Positions 17,647 through 27,366 of a DNA stretch of 64,000 nt are shown here, one piece after another. Below the pieces are notes generated by a model, which had not been told where the DNA came from, searched no databases, and saw nothing but the letters and a program-made list of their open reading frames with translations. Position 1 is the first letter of the stretch, and each line of letters starts with the position of its first letter. A program made the position numbers and the translations under genes. The DNA is from Betaproteobacteria bacterium (GTDB lineage: Bacteria; Pseudomonadota; Gammaproteobacteria; Burkholderiales; Rhodocyclaceae): NCBI GenBank assembly GCA_016705475.1, contig JADIYD010000010.1:248001-312000 (forward strand), given 5' to 3'.

Positions 17647-18819
17647 ATGTCGGCCGTTGTTGCAAAATCGCAAAGATTGTCGACTTACCCTCGTGCACCG
17701 ATTCTTGATTGGAGTAGTTTTGCACGTGTAAAGACTATCGATCCGCCATGTGTTGGCGATTTGCCGCATAGTGTGATGACCACAAGCGGACGAGCAGCCC
17801 TTTATCTGGCCTTGTTGCAATTGAATTTGCCAGCGGGTAGTGCTGTACTGGTTCCAACCTATCATTGTCCGACCATGGTTGCGCCGGCGCTGTTGGCGGG
17901 GCTGAACGTTGAATTTTACCCATTACGGAGTGATGGCCTGCCTGACTTGGATGCAATTCCCGCGTCAGTTTTTGCCAGGGCCGGGGCAATCATCGTTGCC
18001 CATTTTTTCGGTATTGCCCAATCGTTTGGCGAGGTCAGGGCTTGGTGCGACCGATTGGGGATTGCGCTGATCGAAGATTGTGCGCACTGTTTTTTTGGTA
18101 ATGCCGGGGATCGTCCGGTGGGTTGTTGGGGCGATTTTGCAACGGCCAGCCTGTCCAAGTTTTTTCCGGTACCGGAGGCTGGGGTTCTGGCGTCGGTTAA
18201 TCGCGAAATCACATCTTGTTTGCTGGAGTCGAGAAGCTTTCTGGAACAAGTAAAGGGTGGGGTTGATGTATTCGAATTTTCGGCGATGTACGGGGGGTTA
18301 CGCCCTTTAAATAAGCTGGTGAATAACCTGTCGACTCTAAAAAAATCCCGCAAACCAGTGGGTAGGCCTCTGGTTGGAGGCGCACCGGATGCCTCGAAGG
18401 CGATGATGCAACTGTGTGACATGGGGCGTATTTCTGGCAAGCCACTGTGGATTTCGAGGTTTTTGGGCAAAATGCTTTCTCGTGGGAGCAACATTGCCCA
18501 ACGGCGGGAGAATTTTGCGACCTATCTCGACGCTTTTGCACCGCTTCGAAATGCCCATCCGCTCCACCTTTCACTCCCTGATCATGCTGTTCCCTATGTT
18601 TTTCCAATGTGGGTAGACGATGCTGACCGTGTGTACGAGGAGATTCGCGCCAGGCAACTCCCTGTTTTTCGATGGGATCGCATCTGGCCGGGAACGCCTT
18701 CGTTTGATGGGGATTCTGGTTCAGTCTGGAGCAAACATGTTTTGCAACTTCTTTGTCACCAAAGCTTGTCTTCGAGCGATATAAAGATCATTTCAAATGA
18801 AATTAAAAACCTGCTTTAA
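17647..18819 (+). CDS. DegT/DnrJ/EryC1-type aminotransferase
   Basis: 390 residues of the fold-type I sugar aminotransferase group. The substrate-end segment is TSGRAALYLALLQL and the PLP-binding aspartate region is LIEDCAHCFFG. The Schiff-base lysine is in SLSKFFPVPEAG (about 171). The family usually transfers an amino group from glutamate to a keto-sugar nucleotide. This member is divergent (CAH instead of the typical AAQ/AHS) and also resembles enzymes of PEP-CTERM loci whose substrate is unknown. The next gene is a FemAB-like acyltransferase, which could modify the amino group. Confidence 0.82.
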   Translation: MSAVVAKSQRLSTYPRAPILDWSSFARVKTIDPPCVGDLPHSVMTTSGRAALYLALLQLNLPAGSAVLVPTYHCPTMVAPALLAGLNVEFYPLRSDGLPDLDAIPASVFARAGAIIVAHFFGIAQSFGEVRAWCDRLGIALIEDCAHCFFGNAGDRPVGCWGDFATASLSKFFPVPEAGVLASVNREITSCLLESRSFLEQVKGGVDVFEFSAMYGGLRPLNKLVNNLSTLKKSRKPVGRPLVGGAPDASKAMMQLCDMGRISGKPLWISRFLGKMLSRGSNIAQRRENFATYLDAFAPLRNAHPLHLSLPDHAVPYVFPMWVDDADRVYEEIRARQLPVFRWDRIWPGTPSFDGDSGSVWSKHVLQLLCHQSLSSSDIKIISNEIKNLL

Positions 18820-18852
18820 CGCGACTTCATTGCTGATGGATAAGACTGAACA

Positions 18853-19911
18853 ATGAACCCCAAAAATATTAAATGGCAGAATTTTCCAGCCGCTTCGCTT
18901 GCTGCCGATAAGGTGCTATATCAAGAATGGGATCGCTTGAATGGTAAGCGAGAAGGGCTGCCATTTCTTGATGCCAAGGTAATTACGTTGGCGCTGGAGG
19001 TCTTCGGGACTGGAAACGAACGATTGCTTGTTGGGCGCGAGGGGGAGCGTATTGTTGGCATGGTCATGTTGCAAGCGCAGGGTAAGTTTCGCTGGATTAC
19101 CTTTCAACCATCGCAATTGCCGCTTGGTGCCTGGGTTGCTGAAAAACATCTGTCGCCAACTGGAATTTGCCGAAGCCTTTGCCGCGGACCTTTGGGATTT
19201 TGTCTTGCGGTATCGCTGACTCAGTTGGACCCCAAGCTGTGCTCTCGGGAACCCGATACATCGGATAGCGAGAGCATCGATTACATCGAGACTGGGTGGA
19301 TCGATATCGACGGTACTTTTGATGATTACTGGGCAGCGCGTGGCAAAAATTTGCGCCAGAACATGAAAAAGCAGCGTAACAAACTGGCGGCTGAGGGCCT
19401 CGAAACTCGCTTGCATGAGATTGTTTCGGTTACGGAGATGGCAGGGGCCATAGCGCGTTACGGGGAAATTGAAAGCATAGGATGGAAATCAGGGCGGGGT
19501 ACTGCAATCCATCCGGATAACGAGCAAGGGCGTTTTTACCGGTCACTCCTTGAACAGGCTGCCGAAAAGAACGAGGCGCTTGTTTATGAATATTTTTTTG
19601 GTGACAAGATCGTTGCCATGAACCTTTGCTTGCTTCGTGCCGGCGTATTGATTGTTTTGAAAACTACCTACGATGAGTCGATTCCCTCCATTTATTCACC
19701 GGCATTTTTGCTGAGTCAGGATCAACTGATGAATCTTTTTGGCGAAGCTAAGATTCACCGGTTGGAGTACTACGGGCGCTTGATGGATTGGCATACCAAA
19801 TGGACGGAAAATAAGCGAACGCTCTTCCATACAACGGCTTACCGGTTTCCATTGATCAAACGGCTGGCGCACTGGCGTCGCAACCGTCAGGCTGAGGCTG
19901 AACCGGCGTGA
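18853..19911 (+). CDS. FemAB/BioF2-like GNAT acyltransferase
   Basis: 352 residues with a C-terminal GNAT-like domain of the acetyltransferase_6 type. The segment YWAARGKNLRQNMKKQRNKL and the later ESIGWKSGRGTAI plus FYRSLLEQAAEKNEALVYEY pattern are typical. These proteins transfer acyl or aminoacyl groups, often to amino sugars. Residues about 100-115 (PTGICRSLCRG) look unlike the family, while the +1 frame over the same bases reads QLEFAEAFAADL, a normal helix. Two compensating indels near 19150 and 19195 are therefore possible. The gene is a distant paralogue of the FemAB protein at 43122-44156. Confidence 0.75.
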   Translation: MNPKNIKWQNFPAASLAADKVLYQEWDRLNGKREGLPFLDAKVITLALEVFGTGNERLLVGREGERIVGMVMLQAQGKFRWITFQPSQLPLGAWVAEKHLSPTGICRSLCRGPLGFCLAVSLTQLDPKLCSREPDTSDSESIDYIETGWIDIDGTFDDYWAARGKNLRQNMKKQRNKLAAEGLETRLHEIVSVTEMAGAIARYGEIESIGWKSGRGTAIHPDNEQGRFYRSLLEQAAEKNEALVYEYFFGDKIVAMNLCLLRAGVLIVLKTTYDESIPSIYSPAFLLSQDQLMNLFGEAKIHRLEYYGRLMDWHTKWTENKRTLFHTTAYRFPLIKRLAHWRRNRQAEAEPA

Positions 19912-19933
19912 TATTTCAGTAATTTCGCTAGCC

Positions 19934-22378
19934 ATGTCTCATTCTTCCAGCCGCGGATTCCTGGCAAACCTGTTTTTCGGCTTGATTCTGGCCGGAGTCG
20001 GTATTTTTCTGGCGTGGCATCATCCACTTGGCGGTTTCACCGCGAGTGCCCTCTTTTTGATGCTGTTTGCGCTGGGAACTCACCGTTTTCCGTTCTGGCT
20101 GGTGATTGTTCCGGCAGTCATGCCGGTGATTGGCCTGGCGCCCTGGAGCGGCTGGGTGAGCTTCGAAGAGTTTGATCTGCTGGTCTTGGCGATGGCTGGT
20201 GGCGCTTATCTGCGTCTGGCGCTGCCTGGCAAGGAGGTTTTGTCGCGGCGCACTGGAGGTGGAGTGTCGTTAGTTGCCGCGTTGCTCATCATGGGCTTTG
20301 TACTCTCCGTGATCGCTTCCATGTTGCGAGGCTTTGGAGATGCAGGCGGCTTCGTGTTTGGCTGGTATCAAGGCTACTACGAGTCTATGAACAGTATTCG
20401 GCTGGCCAAGAGTTTCTTTTTGGCACTGTGTCTGTTGCCACTCTGGACCCGTTGTTGCCAGGAGAATCAGGATCGGGCAGCAAGTCTGCTGTCCGTGGGG
20501 ATAGCCTTGGGGCTGGGTTTGGCGAGTCTGGCAACCATCTGGGAGCGGCTGGCATTTACCGGATTGCTCAATTTTTCAACAGATTACCGAACGACTGCTT
20601 TGTTCTGGGAAATGCATGTCGGTGGTGCAGCTCTGGATGGTTTATTGGCATTGAGTGTGCCGTTTGCTGTATGGGCATTTCTCAGTGCTCGTTCCACCGG
20701 GCGCTTGATCTTTTTCGGCAGTATTTTGGCGTTGGCAGCGTATGCCTGCCTGACGACGTTTTCGCGGGGAGTCTATCTGGCAATCCCGGTGGGGCTGCTA
20801 CTGATGCTTGCCCTTTCGATGCGAAATACGGGCTTTCGGGTAGGTAAGCTTGCTCAAGGTGGTGGCGTTGTAGCGGCATTTTTACTGCTTGGTCTGTTTG
20901 GTGGCGCCGCGATATGGATATTTCCCACATCCGGTTATCGCGGGATGCTCGCACTTTGTATCTCGGTGGCCTTGTTTTACCCGGTAAGTTTTGTTTTGGG
21001 AAAAGCGCAGCCAAAGGATTTCCGGCGGGCGATGATAACGAGCATTGCAGTGATTTTGTTCGGCGTAATGCTCAGCTACCTGTTGCCCAAAGGTGCCTAT
21101 CTGATTTTTGCCCTTGGTTCAATGTCGACCGTAGCAGCGTTATGGCTGGCTCGGGGTGGCGTTACATTCAAATTGTTGGCGATAACCATGGCCGGGTATT
21201 TTCTGGCACTGGCCGGTTGCGTATTGATTGCCTCTCATTGGGGAGGGGAAGCAGCTCTTGGTAGCATGTTGATGACATGTTTGCTGCTATTGATTGCCGT
21301 GCTGTCTTCACGGCTGCGATCTTTGCCAGAACGAAGCAACCGTTGGCATGCGGCTTTGCTATGTTCTTTGTTGTTTATCGGATTTTCTGTTGCGACATTT
21401 TCTGGCGGCAGTTACATGACCGAGCGATTCAGTACCTCCCAACAGGACATGACAGGTCGTTTGAATCACTGGAAAGCAGGTCTTGGCCAACTGGATTCGA
21501 CAGACGGGTTATTGGGTAAGGGTTTGGGTCGCTATCCGGCCAGCCACTTTTTTGCAGCACCGAGGGGCGAACATCCGGGGGGATATCGTCTTGTTGAAGA
21601 CGAGACGGGCAGCTATTTGCTACTCAGCGGCGGCCAGCATGTGATTGGTTGGGGTGAGTTATACCGGGTTACGCAAAGGGTTTCACCCGGTACTGCACCC
21701 TACTCAGTTAGCTTTGATGTGCGAACCGAGAAAGATATCGGCCTGCATTTTGAGGTTTGTGAAAAACATTTGCTATACAACGGGGCTTGTGCCACAGGTC
21801 AGGTAAGCGTCAAGGGTAGCGCAGGCCAATGGAAAAAGATGGAACTACAGTTAAAGGGGTCTGCGCCCGACAGAGGTTCCTGGTATGCCCCGAATCTAGT
21901 CGCCTTCTCGGTAGCCATGGGTTCCAGCGGTGAATTAGCCTATATCGACAATCTCGCCTTACTCGATGGCTTTGGTGAAAATTTATTGGCTAACGGTAAT
22001 TTTTCCGATGGGATGGCACATTGGTTTTCTTCTTCCGATCGACATCACATGCCCTGGCACATGAAAAGCCTGTTCTTTCACACGCTCTTCGATCAGGGAG
22101 TTCTAGGTTTCAGCCTGCTTTCCTTAATGGTTTTGGTGGCATTTTGGCGGTTGACAGCAGGTAGCGCCAGCCGACACCCGATGGCACCTGCTTTGGTCGG
22201 TGGAATGGCTGGGTTCCTGATCGTCGGGTTGTTCGATAGCTTGCTGGATGTTCCCCGTTTAGCGACTTTGTTTTATTGGTTACTGATGATCGGATTGATC
22301 ATTCAGGTTAAGCGTAACCCTTGGCCAGCGACGCGTGAGCGGGGCACTGATCATGATTTGGCATCGCAAGGAAATTGA
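19934..22378 (+). CDS. O-antigen ligase/polymerase-like membrane protein with inserted beta domain
   Basis: 814 residues, long for this family (usually 400-500). Residues 1-490 are some twelve membrane spans with a cytoplasmic-loop arginine region and the Wzy_C-type FSRGVYLAIPVG. A large extracytoplasmic loop of about 545-700 is not a known part of Wzy. It reads as a beta-sandwich (YLLLSGGQHVIGWGELYRV, YSVSFDVRTEKDIGLHF, then LLANGNFSDGMAHWF) like a carbohydrate-binding module. The final spans and the GLFDSLLDVPRL motif follow. The catalytic His of Wzy/WaaL-type loops may be in the RHHMPWH segment. It could ligate or polymerise the repeat unit while holding it through the inserted domain; this is inference. 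Confidence 0.8.
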   Translation: MSHSSSRGFLANLFFGLILAGVGIFLAWHHPLGGFTASALFLMLFALGTHRFPFWLVIVPAVMPVIGLAPWSGWVSFEEFDLLVLAMAGGAYLRLALPGKEVLSRRTGGGVSLVAALLIMGFVLSVIASMLRGFGDAGGFVFGWYQGYYESMNSIRLAKSFFLALCLLPLWTRCCQENQDRAASLLSVGIALGLGLASLATIWERLAFTGLLNFSTDYRTTALFWEMHVGGAALDGLLALSVPFAVWAFLSARSTGRLIFFGSILALAAYACLTTFSRGVYLAIPVGLLLMLALSMRNTGFRVGKLAQGGGVVAAFLLLGLFGGAAIWIFPTSGYRGMLALCISVALFYPVSFVLGKAQPKDFRRAMITSIAVILFGVMLSYLLPKGAYLIFALGSMSTVAALWLARGGVTFKLLAITMAGYFLALAGCVLIASHWGGEAALGSMLMTCLLLLIAVLSSRLRSLPERSNRWHAALLCSLLFIGFSVATFSGGSYMTERFSTSQQDMTGRLNHWKAGLGQLDSTDGLLGKGLGRYPASHFFAAPRGEHPGGYRLVEDETGSYLLLSGGQHVIGWGELYRVTQRVSPGTAPYSVSFDVRTEKDIGLHFEVCEKHLLYNGACATGQVSVKGSAGQWKKMELQLKGSAPDRGSWYAPNLVAFSVAMGSSGELAYIDNLALLDGFGENLLANGNFSDGMAHWFSSSDRHHMPWHMKSLFFHTLFDQGVLGFSLLSLMVLVAFWRLTAGSASRHPMAPALVGGMAGFLIVGLFDSLLDVPRLATLFYWLLMIGLIIQVKRNPWPATRERGTDHDLASQGN

Positions 22379-22381
22379 TTC

Positions 22382-24043
22382 ATGACGAATAACGAATTTG
22401 TTCTGGCATCAGGCCATCCGAATTTTAATTCGACGGAGCTTGCTTCCGTAGCTGCAAATCAAGGCAATCTGGTGGCCTGGCAGCAATTGATCACGACGGG
22501 TGGCTGGGATGCTGTCAAAAGCGTATCGGGTGATTTCGCCGTAGGGTTCCAAGATGCGGCTGGGCGAGCCTTTCTTGCCGTCGACCGGTTTGCCATTCGC
22601 AGCTTGTGCTATCGCGTCGACGGGGGGCAACTCCGCTTCGCAGCCCGGGCTGACGAGTTGGCCGATGCAAGCACCGAGATCGACCCACAAGCAATTTTTG
22701 ACTACCTCTATTTCCATATCATTCCCTCACCCAGAACGATCTTCAAGGGAATTTACCGCCTGCCGCCGGGGCATTACGCCATCTTTGAAAATGGGGAGAT
22801 CAAGGTGCTGCCGTATTGGGTAGCTGAGTTTGCGGAACAGCCCAATCCCTCCTTTGAGGAGTTGCGTACAGAGTTCCGCCAATTATTGCGCGATGCGGTT
22901 GCCAGCCAGTTGGATGGTGGCAAGCCCGGTTGTTTTCTGAGTGGTGGAACCGACAGTTCAACGGTAGCCGGCATGATCGGCGAAGCCTCTGGCAGACAAG
23001 CAGCCACCTATTCGATTGGCTTCGAGGCAGAAGGCTACGACGAGATGGAATATGCCCGAATCGCGGCCCGCCATTTCAAAACCGAGCACCACGAGTATTA
23101 CGTTACCCCCGATGATCTGGTTCGCAGCATTGCCGATGTGGCGCAATACTACGACCAGCCCTTTGGCAATTCCTCCGCTTTGCCCGCCTATTACTGCGCC
23201 AAGATGGCGCGGGAAGATGGCGTCAGCAAGATTCTGGCGGGTGATGGCGGTGACGAACTGTTTGGCGGAAATACGCGCTATGCAAAACAGAAAGTGTTTG
23301 GTTTTTACGATGCTGTCCCAGGTTCATTACGAGCTGCCTTACTCGAACCCTTGCTGCTGAATACGCCGCTTGGCCGCTTGCCGATCGCCCGGAAGGGCGC
23401 AAGCTACATCGAGCAGGCCAAGGAAGCGATGCCGGACCGGAACCAGAAATACAACATGCTCTACCGCTTGGGCATCAATGAAATTTTTTCGCCGGATTTT
23501 CTCGGTGCAATCAATCTTGAAGAGCCCATCAAACAGCAACGGGCGGTATGGGCTGAAGCGCGAACAGCATCGGCAACCAATCGCGAGCTCGCATTTGATT
23601 GGCGCTATACGCTGGCTGAATGCGATCTGCCAAAAGTGGTTGGCACGACGCAACTGGCGGGCATTGATGTTGGCTTCCCGATGCTTGACTACCGCCTGCT
23701 TGATTTTTCCATGCGGCTTCCTGTCTCCTACAAACTGAAAGGGCTGAAGTTGCGCTGGTTCTTCAAGGAAGCGCTGCGCGGTTTTCTGCCGGACGAGATA
23801 CTGACTAAAAAGAAGCAGGGCTTTGGTCTGCCCTTTGGTGTGTGGACCGCCAAGAACGAGGCACTGAAAGAAATGGCTGAAAATTCGGTTCGTGGGCTGG
23901 TTGACCGCAAGATTCTGCGAGCCGATTTTGTGGATGCCCTGTTTAGTCGCTATCTGTACGAACACCCGGGCTATTACGGCGAAATGATCTGGATTTCGAT
24001 GATGCTGGAGCAGTGGCTTCGTGGGAAAGAGATGCGGATTTAA
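22382..24043 (+). CDS. Asparagine-synthetase-like protein without the glutaminase cysteine
   Basis: 553 residues. The C-terminal synthetase domain is well formed: the PP-loop SGGTDSS (about 187-193), SIGFEAEGYDEMEYARI, DQPFGNSSALP, and LAGDGGDELFGG with the downstream KKKQGFGLPFG. The N-terminal domain has the glutaminase fold (SGDFAVGFQDAAGRAFLAVDRF), but the protein starts MTNNEFVLAS, so the catalytic Cys2 is absent. It cannot release ammonia from glutamine by the classical route. It may use free ammonia, take another nucleophile like beta-lactam synthetase, or act with a separate amidotransferase. A second paralogue with intact Cys2 is at 37294-39200. It follows the ligase gene by 4 bp. 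Confidence 0.88.
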   Translation: MTNNEFVLASGHPNFNSTELASVAANQGNLVAWQQLITTGGWDAVKSVSGDFAVGFQDAAGRAFLAVDRFAIRSLCYRVDGGQLRFAARADELADASTEIDPQAIFDYLYFHIIPSPRTIFKGIYRLPPGHYAIFENGEIKVLPYWVAEFAEQPNPSFEELRTEFRQLLRDAVASQLDGGKPGCFLSGGTDSSTVAGMIGEASGRQAATYSIGFEAEGYDEMEYARIAARHFKTEHHEYYVTPDDLVRSIADVAQYYDQPFGNSSALPAYYCAKMAREDGVSKILAGDGGDELFGGNTRYAKQKVFGFYDAVPGSLRAALLEPLLLNTPLGRLPIARKGASYIEQAKEAMPDRNQKYNMLYRLGINEIFSPDFLGAINLEEPIKQQRAVWAEARTASATNRELAFDWRYTLAECDLPKVVGTTQLAGIDVGFPMLDYRLLDFSMRLPVSYKLKGLKLRWFFKEALRGFLPDEILTKKKQGFGLPFGVWTAKNEALKEMAENSVRGLVDRKILRADFVDALFSRYLYEHPGYYGEMIWISMMLEQWLRGKEMRI

Positions 24044-24162
24044 TGTGGGTTTGGTCTAACGACGCTATCATGAACGGCTATGCGGTCAACCCGATAAATG
24101 TGCAATTTTCATGACCAAGCTCCCGATATTTCCGGACTAATACGAACAAACCTAGGTATGCC

Positions 24163-25120
24163 ATGATCACAGTTGTCATCCCCTACTATCAGAAAAAGAC
24201 TGGCATTCTGGCGAGAGCGCTAGCCAGCATCAAGTTGCAGGAGCCTTGTGGTATGCCGGTGCACGTTGTCGTCGTAGACGACGCTTCACCGGTTCCGGCA
24301 AAGGGTGAGGTGGATAGCCTGGGCAACCTGCCCTTCTCGATTGAAGTGATTTGCCAGGAAAACTCAGGCCCCGGGGGCGCACGCAATACCGGCTTGGATC
24401 ATGCGCCAAAGGGTACGCGTTACATTGCTTTTTTGGATTCTGACGATGAATGGGATTCGAGCCACCTGCAACGTGCCGTCGCAGCTTTAAAAGCGGGTTA
24501 CAGCCTCTACTTCAGCAATCACTATCACCTTGGCCAATCAATCGGCGCTTTCGAGCGGGCTGGGCGTCTGGACCTGGCTAAGCATGTTGAATTGGTCGAT
24601 GTCGGGACGGGAATCTACGCCTATCAAGGTGACATGCTTGACCAGATTATTCGCGGCAATATTATCGGTACGTCGACCGTGGTTTATGATTTTCAGAGAT
24701 GCCCTGAAAAACGCTTCCGTATTGAATTCGCCAATGCTGGCGAAGATTACCTGTTCTGGATGGAACTCGTGAGCAACGGAGTCAAGACTGCATTTTCGGT
24801 GCAGTGTGAAGCGCGCTACGGGCATGGTGTCAATATTTACAGTGGTTCAGGTTGGGGCACTGAGCAACATTTGCTGCGGATTCACAACGAACTCAAATAT
24901 CGCAAGACAACGGCGAATTTATTTTCGCTGACCAGTGATCAGCAAGCGCACCTGAAGCGCTGTATCGAAGAACTCAGAGCCAGTTTTGCCCGGGACTTGC
25001 TGCATCGCCTGGCTCATCGCAAAGGCCTTGCCGTTCGCTACACTTAGAGCACACCTGCGGCTCGATCCACTGAGCTTTGCCAAACTTCCTTGGTATTGGG
25101 TCAGTTTTATTCTTTTCTAG
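24163..25120 (+). CDS. Glycosyltransferase family 2 (one frameshift near the C-terminus)
   Basis: GT-A fold enzyme starting MITVVIPYYQKKTGILARAL. It has the donor-binding NSGPGGARNTGLD and the DxD motif in FLDSDDEWD (about 90), and the catalytic-loop GEDYLFWMELV. In the given sequence the frame stops at 25047 after AVRYT. Dropping one base near 25041-25043 lets it continue as AVRYLRAHLRLDPLSFAKLP to a TAG at 25118-25120, which resembles a normal GT2 C-terminus. The full protein would be about 318 residues. Cytoplasmic, with donor and acceptor unknown. Confidence 0.82.
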
Positions 25121-25240
25121 ACAGTCTTAAGAGTGAGCTGAAAAGTGCTCATTTTGTGCGACTTGACAACTAGTCTTGCAAGTTTGCGACCTAAAGGATT
25201 TAAACCATTTTCTTAAATTATTTTGGAGATGATAGTCATC

Positions 25241-26359
25241 ATGGCTCACAAAGTGGCATTGATTACCGGTGTGACCGGACAGGACGGTTCCTACCTTGCC
25301 GAATTCCTGCTCAAGAAGGGCTATACGGTTCACGGAATCAAGCGGCGAAGCTCGTTGTTCAATACTGACCGTATCGATCATCTTTATCAGGATCCGCATG
25401 TCGAGAACAAGAACTTCGTCCTGCATTATGGTGATTTGACCGACTCGACCAATCTGATCCGCATCATTCAGCACGTGCAGCCCGATGAAATCTATAACCT
25501 GGCCGCCATGAGTCATGTGGCCGTCTCGTTCGAAACGCCGGAATATACCGCCAATGCCGATGGAATCGGGACGTTGCGAATCCTTGAAGCCATCCGTATT
25601 CTCGGCCTGGAAAAGAAGACGCGCTTCTACCAAGCCTCGACCAGCGAACTCTATGGGTTGGTACAGGAAACACCACAGCGGGAAAGCACCCCGTTTTATC
25701 CCCGCAGCCCCTATGCCGTGGCCAAGCTCTATGGCTACTGGATTACCGTTAACTACCGGGAAGCTTACGGCTTGTATGCTTGCAACGGAATACTGTTCAA
25801 CCACGAGTCGCCATTGCGCGGTGAAACTTTTGTTACCCGGAAGATCACGCGTGCCATCGCGCGTATGGCGCTTGGTCTGCAGGATTGCCTATACCTCGGC
25901 AACCTTTCGGCTTTGCGCGATTGGGGCCATGCCCGTGACTATGTAGAAATGCAGTGGTTGATGCTGCAACAGGAGAGCCCCGAGGATTTCGTCATTGCTA
26001 CGGGGATTCAATACAGTGTCAGGCAGTTCGTCGAGTTTGCGGCCGACGAACTGGGCATTCAATTGCGATGGGAAGGATCGGGAGAAAATGAGGTTGGAGT
26101 CGTCGCAGCACTCAGCAGCAAGGAAGTAAAGCTCAAAGTTGGCGATGCCATCGTTAAAGTTGATTCACGCTATTTCAGGCCTACCGAGGTTGAAACCTTG
26201 CTTGGTGACCCATCCAAGGCAAAGGAAAAATTAGGCTGGGTACCTAAGACAACACTTGCTGAACTCGTCCGTGAGATGGTCTTGGCAGATTATACGACCG
26301 CCAAACGGGATGCTTTGATCAAACTGGCAGGCTTTCAGGCATTTGATCATCACGAATAG
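25241..26359 (+). CDS. gmd: GDP-mannose 4,6-dehydratase
   Basis: 372 residues. The NADP-binding motif is GVTGQDGSYLAEFLL, the family RR loop HGIKRRSSLF, and the catalytic set Thr/Ser in ASTSELYG and Tyr-Lys in RSPYAVAKLYGY; LFNHESPLRGETFVTRKI is a hallmark of Gmd. It converts GDP-D-mannose to GDP-4-keto-6-deoxymannose in the cytoplasm. Start: the ATG at 25241 has GGAG about 12 bases upstream; earlier in-frame starts (25223 TTG, 25229 ATG) would lie on that Shine-Dalgarno. The next gene, fcl, starts 2 bp later and completes GDP-L-fucose synthesis. Confidence 0.95.
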   Translation: MAHKVALITGVTGQDGSYLAEFLLKKGYTVHGIKRRSSLFNTDRIDHLYQDPHVENKNFVLHYGDLTDSTNLIRIIQHVQPDEIYNLAAMSHVAVSFETPEYTANADGIGTLRILEAIRILGLEKKTRFYQASTSELYGLVQETPQRESTPFYPRSPYAVAKLYGYWITVNYREAYGLYACNGILFNHESPLRGETFVTRKITRAIARMALGLQDCLYLGNLSALRDWGHARDYVEMQWLMLQQESPEDFVIATGIQYSVRQFVEFAADELGIQLRWEGSGENEVGVVAALSSKEVKLKVGDAIVKVDSRYFRPTEVETLLGDPSKAKEKLGWVPKTTLAELVREMVLADYTTAKRDALIKLAGFQAFDHHE

Positions 26360-26361
26360 CC

Positions 26362-27343
26362 ATGGAAAAAAATGCAAAAATCTACGTAGCCGGGCATCAA
26401 GGGATGGTCGGCTCAGCCATTGTTCGCAATCTGGTAAGCAAGGGATACACAAATATCGTTACACGAGCTCACAAGGAACTTGAGCTTGTCGATCAGGCTG
26501 CAGTTGATCTATTTTTTGCAACCGAAAAACCGAACTACGTATTTCTAGCAGCCGCGAAAGTTGGTGGTATCCACGCCAACAACAGTTATCCAGCACAATT
26601 CATTCGTGAAAATCTCATGATTGAGTGCAATATCATTCATGCTGCCTATGCAAATGGAGTCAAGCGCCTCTTGTTTCTAGGCTCCAGTTGCATATACCCA
26701 AAGTTGGCGCCGCAGCCAATGAGCGAGGCCTGCTTGTTGACCGGTGCTTTGGAGCCCACCAATCGACCGTATGCGCTGGCCAAGATCGCTGGCATAGAAA
26801 TGTGCTGGAGTTATAACCGTCAATTTGGAACCCAGTATCTGGCTGTAATGCCGACCAATTTGTATGGGCCAGGAGATAACTACCATCCTGAGAACAGTCA
26901 TGTCATTCCGGGGATGATCAGGCGGTTCCACGAAGCCAAAGAAGCTGGAGCGGAAGAAGTATCTATTTGGGGGACGGGAACGCCCAGACGGGAGTTCCTA
27001 TACTGTGAAGACATGGCAGACGCATGTGTTTTTTACTCAATCTCCCGAAACCACTTTCCTTCGGTTGCTCGGCAGCGAGGAATCAAGCACCGGCGTATTT
27101 GAGCCACCATTGGTCAACGTTGGGGTCGGAAATGATCTCACTATTCAGGATCTTGCGGAGGTAATCAAAAAGATTGTCAGGTTCGATGGCGAGATCAGCT
27201 TTGACAGTACCAAGCCGGATGGAACGCCGCGAAAGCTGCTGGATGTCGGCTTGCTGAATTCCCTGGGATGGAAGCCTTCAGTTTCTCTTTCCACCGGCCT
27301 GGAACTGGCATACCGCGATTTCTTGTCTGGCAAGCAGAATTAG
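26362..27343 (+). CDS. fcl: GDP-L-fucose synthase (two single-base deletions)
   Basis: The N-terminal 225 residues carry the NADP motif AGHQGMVGSAIVRNL, SSCIYPK, and the catalytic YALAKIAGIEMC of GDP-fucose synthase. The frame shifts after DACVF, and the C-terminal third continues in another frame from 27005. The shift equals two lost bases. Adding one T to T6 at 27029-27034 and one C to C3 at 27044-27046 gives EDMADACVFLLNLPETTFLR without a gap, matching the family. Corrected length is about 327 residues. The enzyme epimerises and reduces the gmd product to GDP-L-fucose, so the polymer probably contains fucose (or a fucose derivative). Confidence 0.92.
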
Positions 27344-27366
27344 TATCAATCATTAGGAGAGGTTTC

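Noticed and set aside
17916..18494. 192-residue minus-strand frame over the DegT-type gene
   Set aside because: Antisense to an aminotransferase with an intact PLP-lysine motif; no domain signature.
25163..25168. TTGACA as a -35 box for gmd
   Set aside because: No acceptable -10 box is found 15-19 bases downstream.
25127..25804. 225-residue minus-strand reading frame over the start of gmd
   Set aside because: It is antisense to a clear Gmd with full catalytic motifs and shows no recognisable domain.
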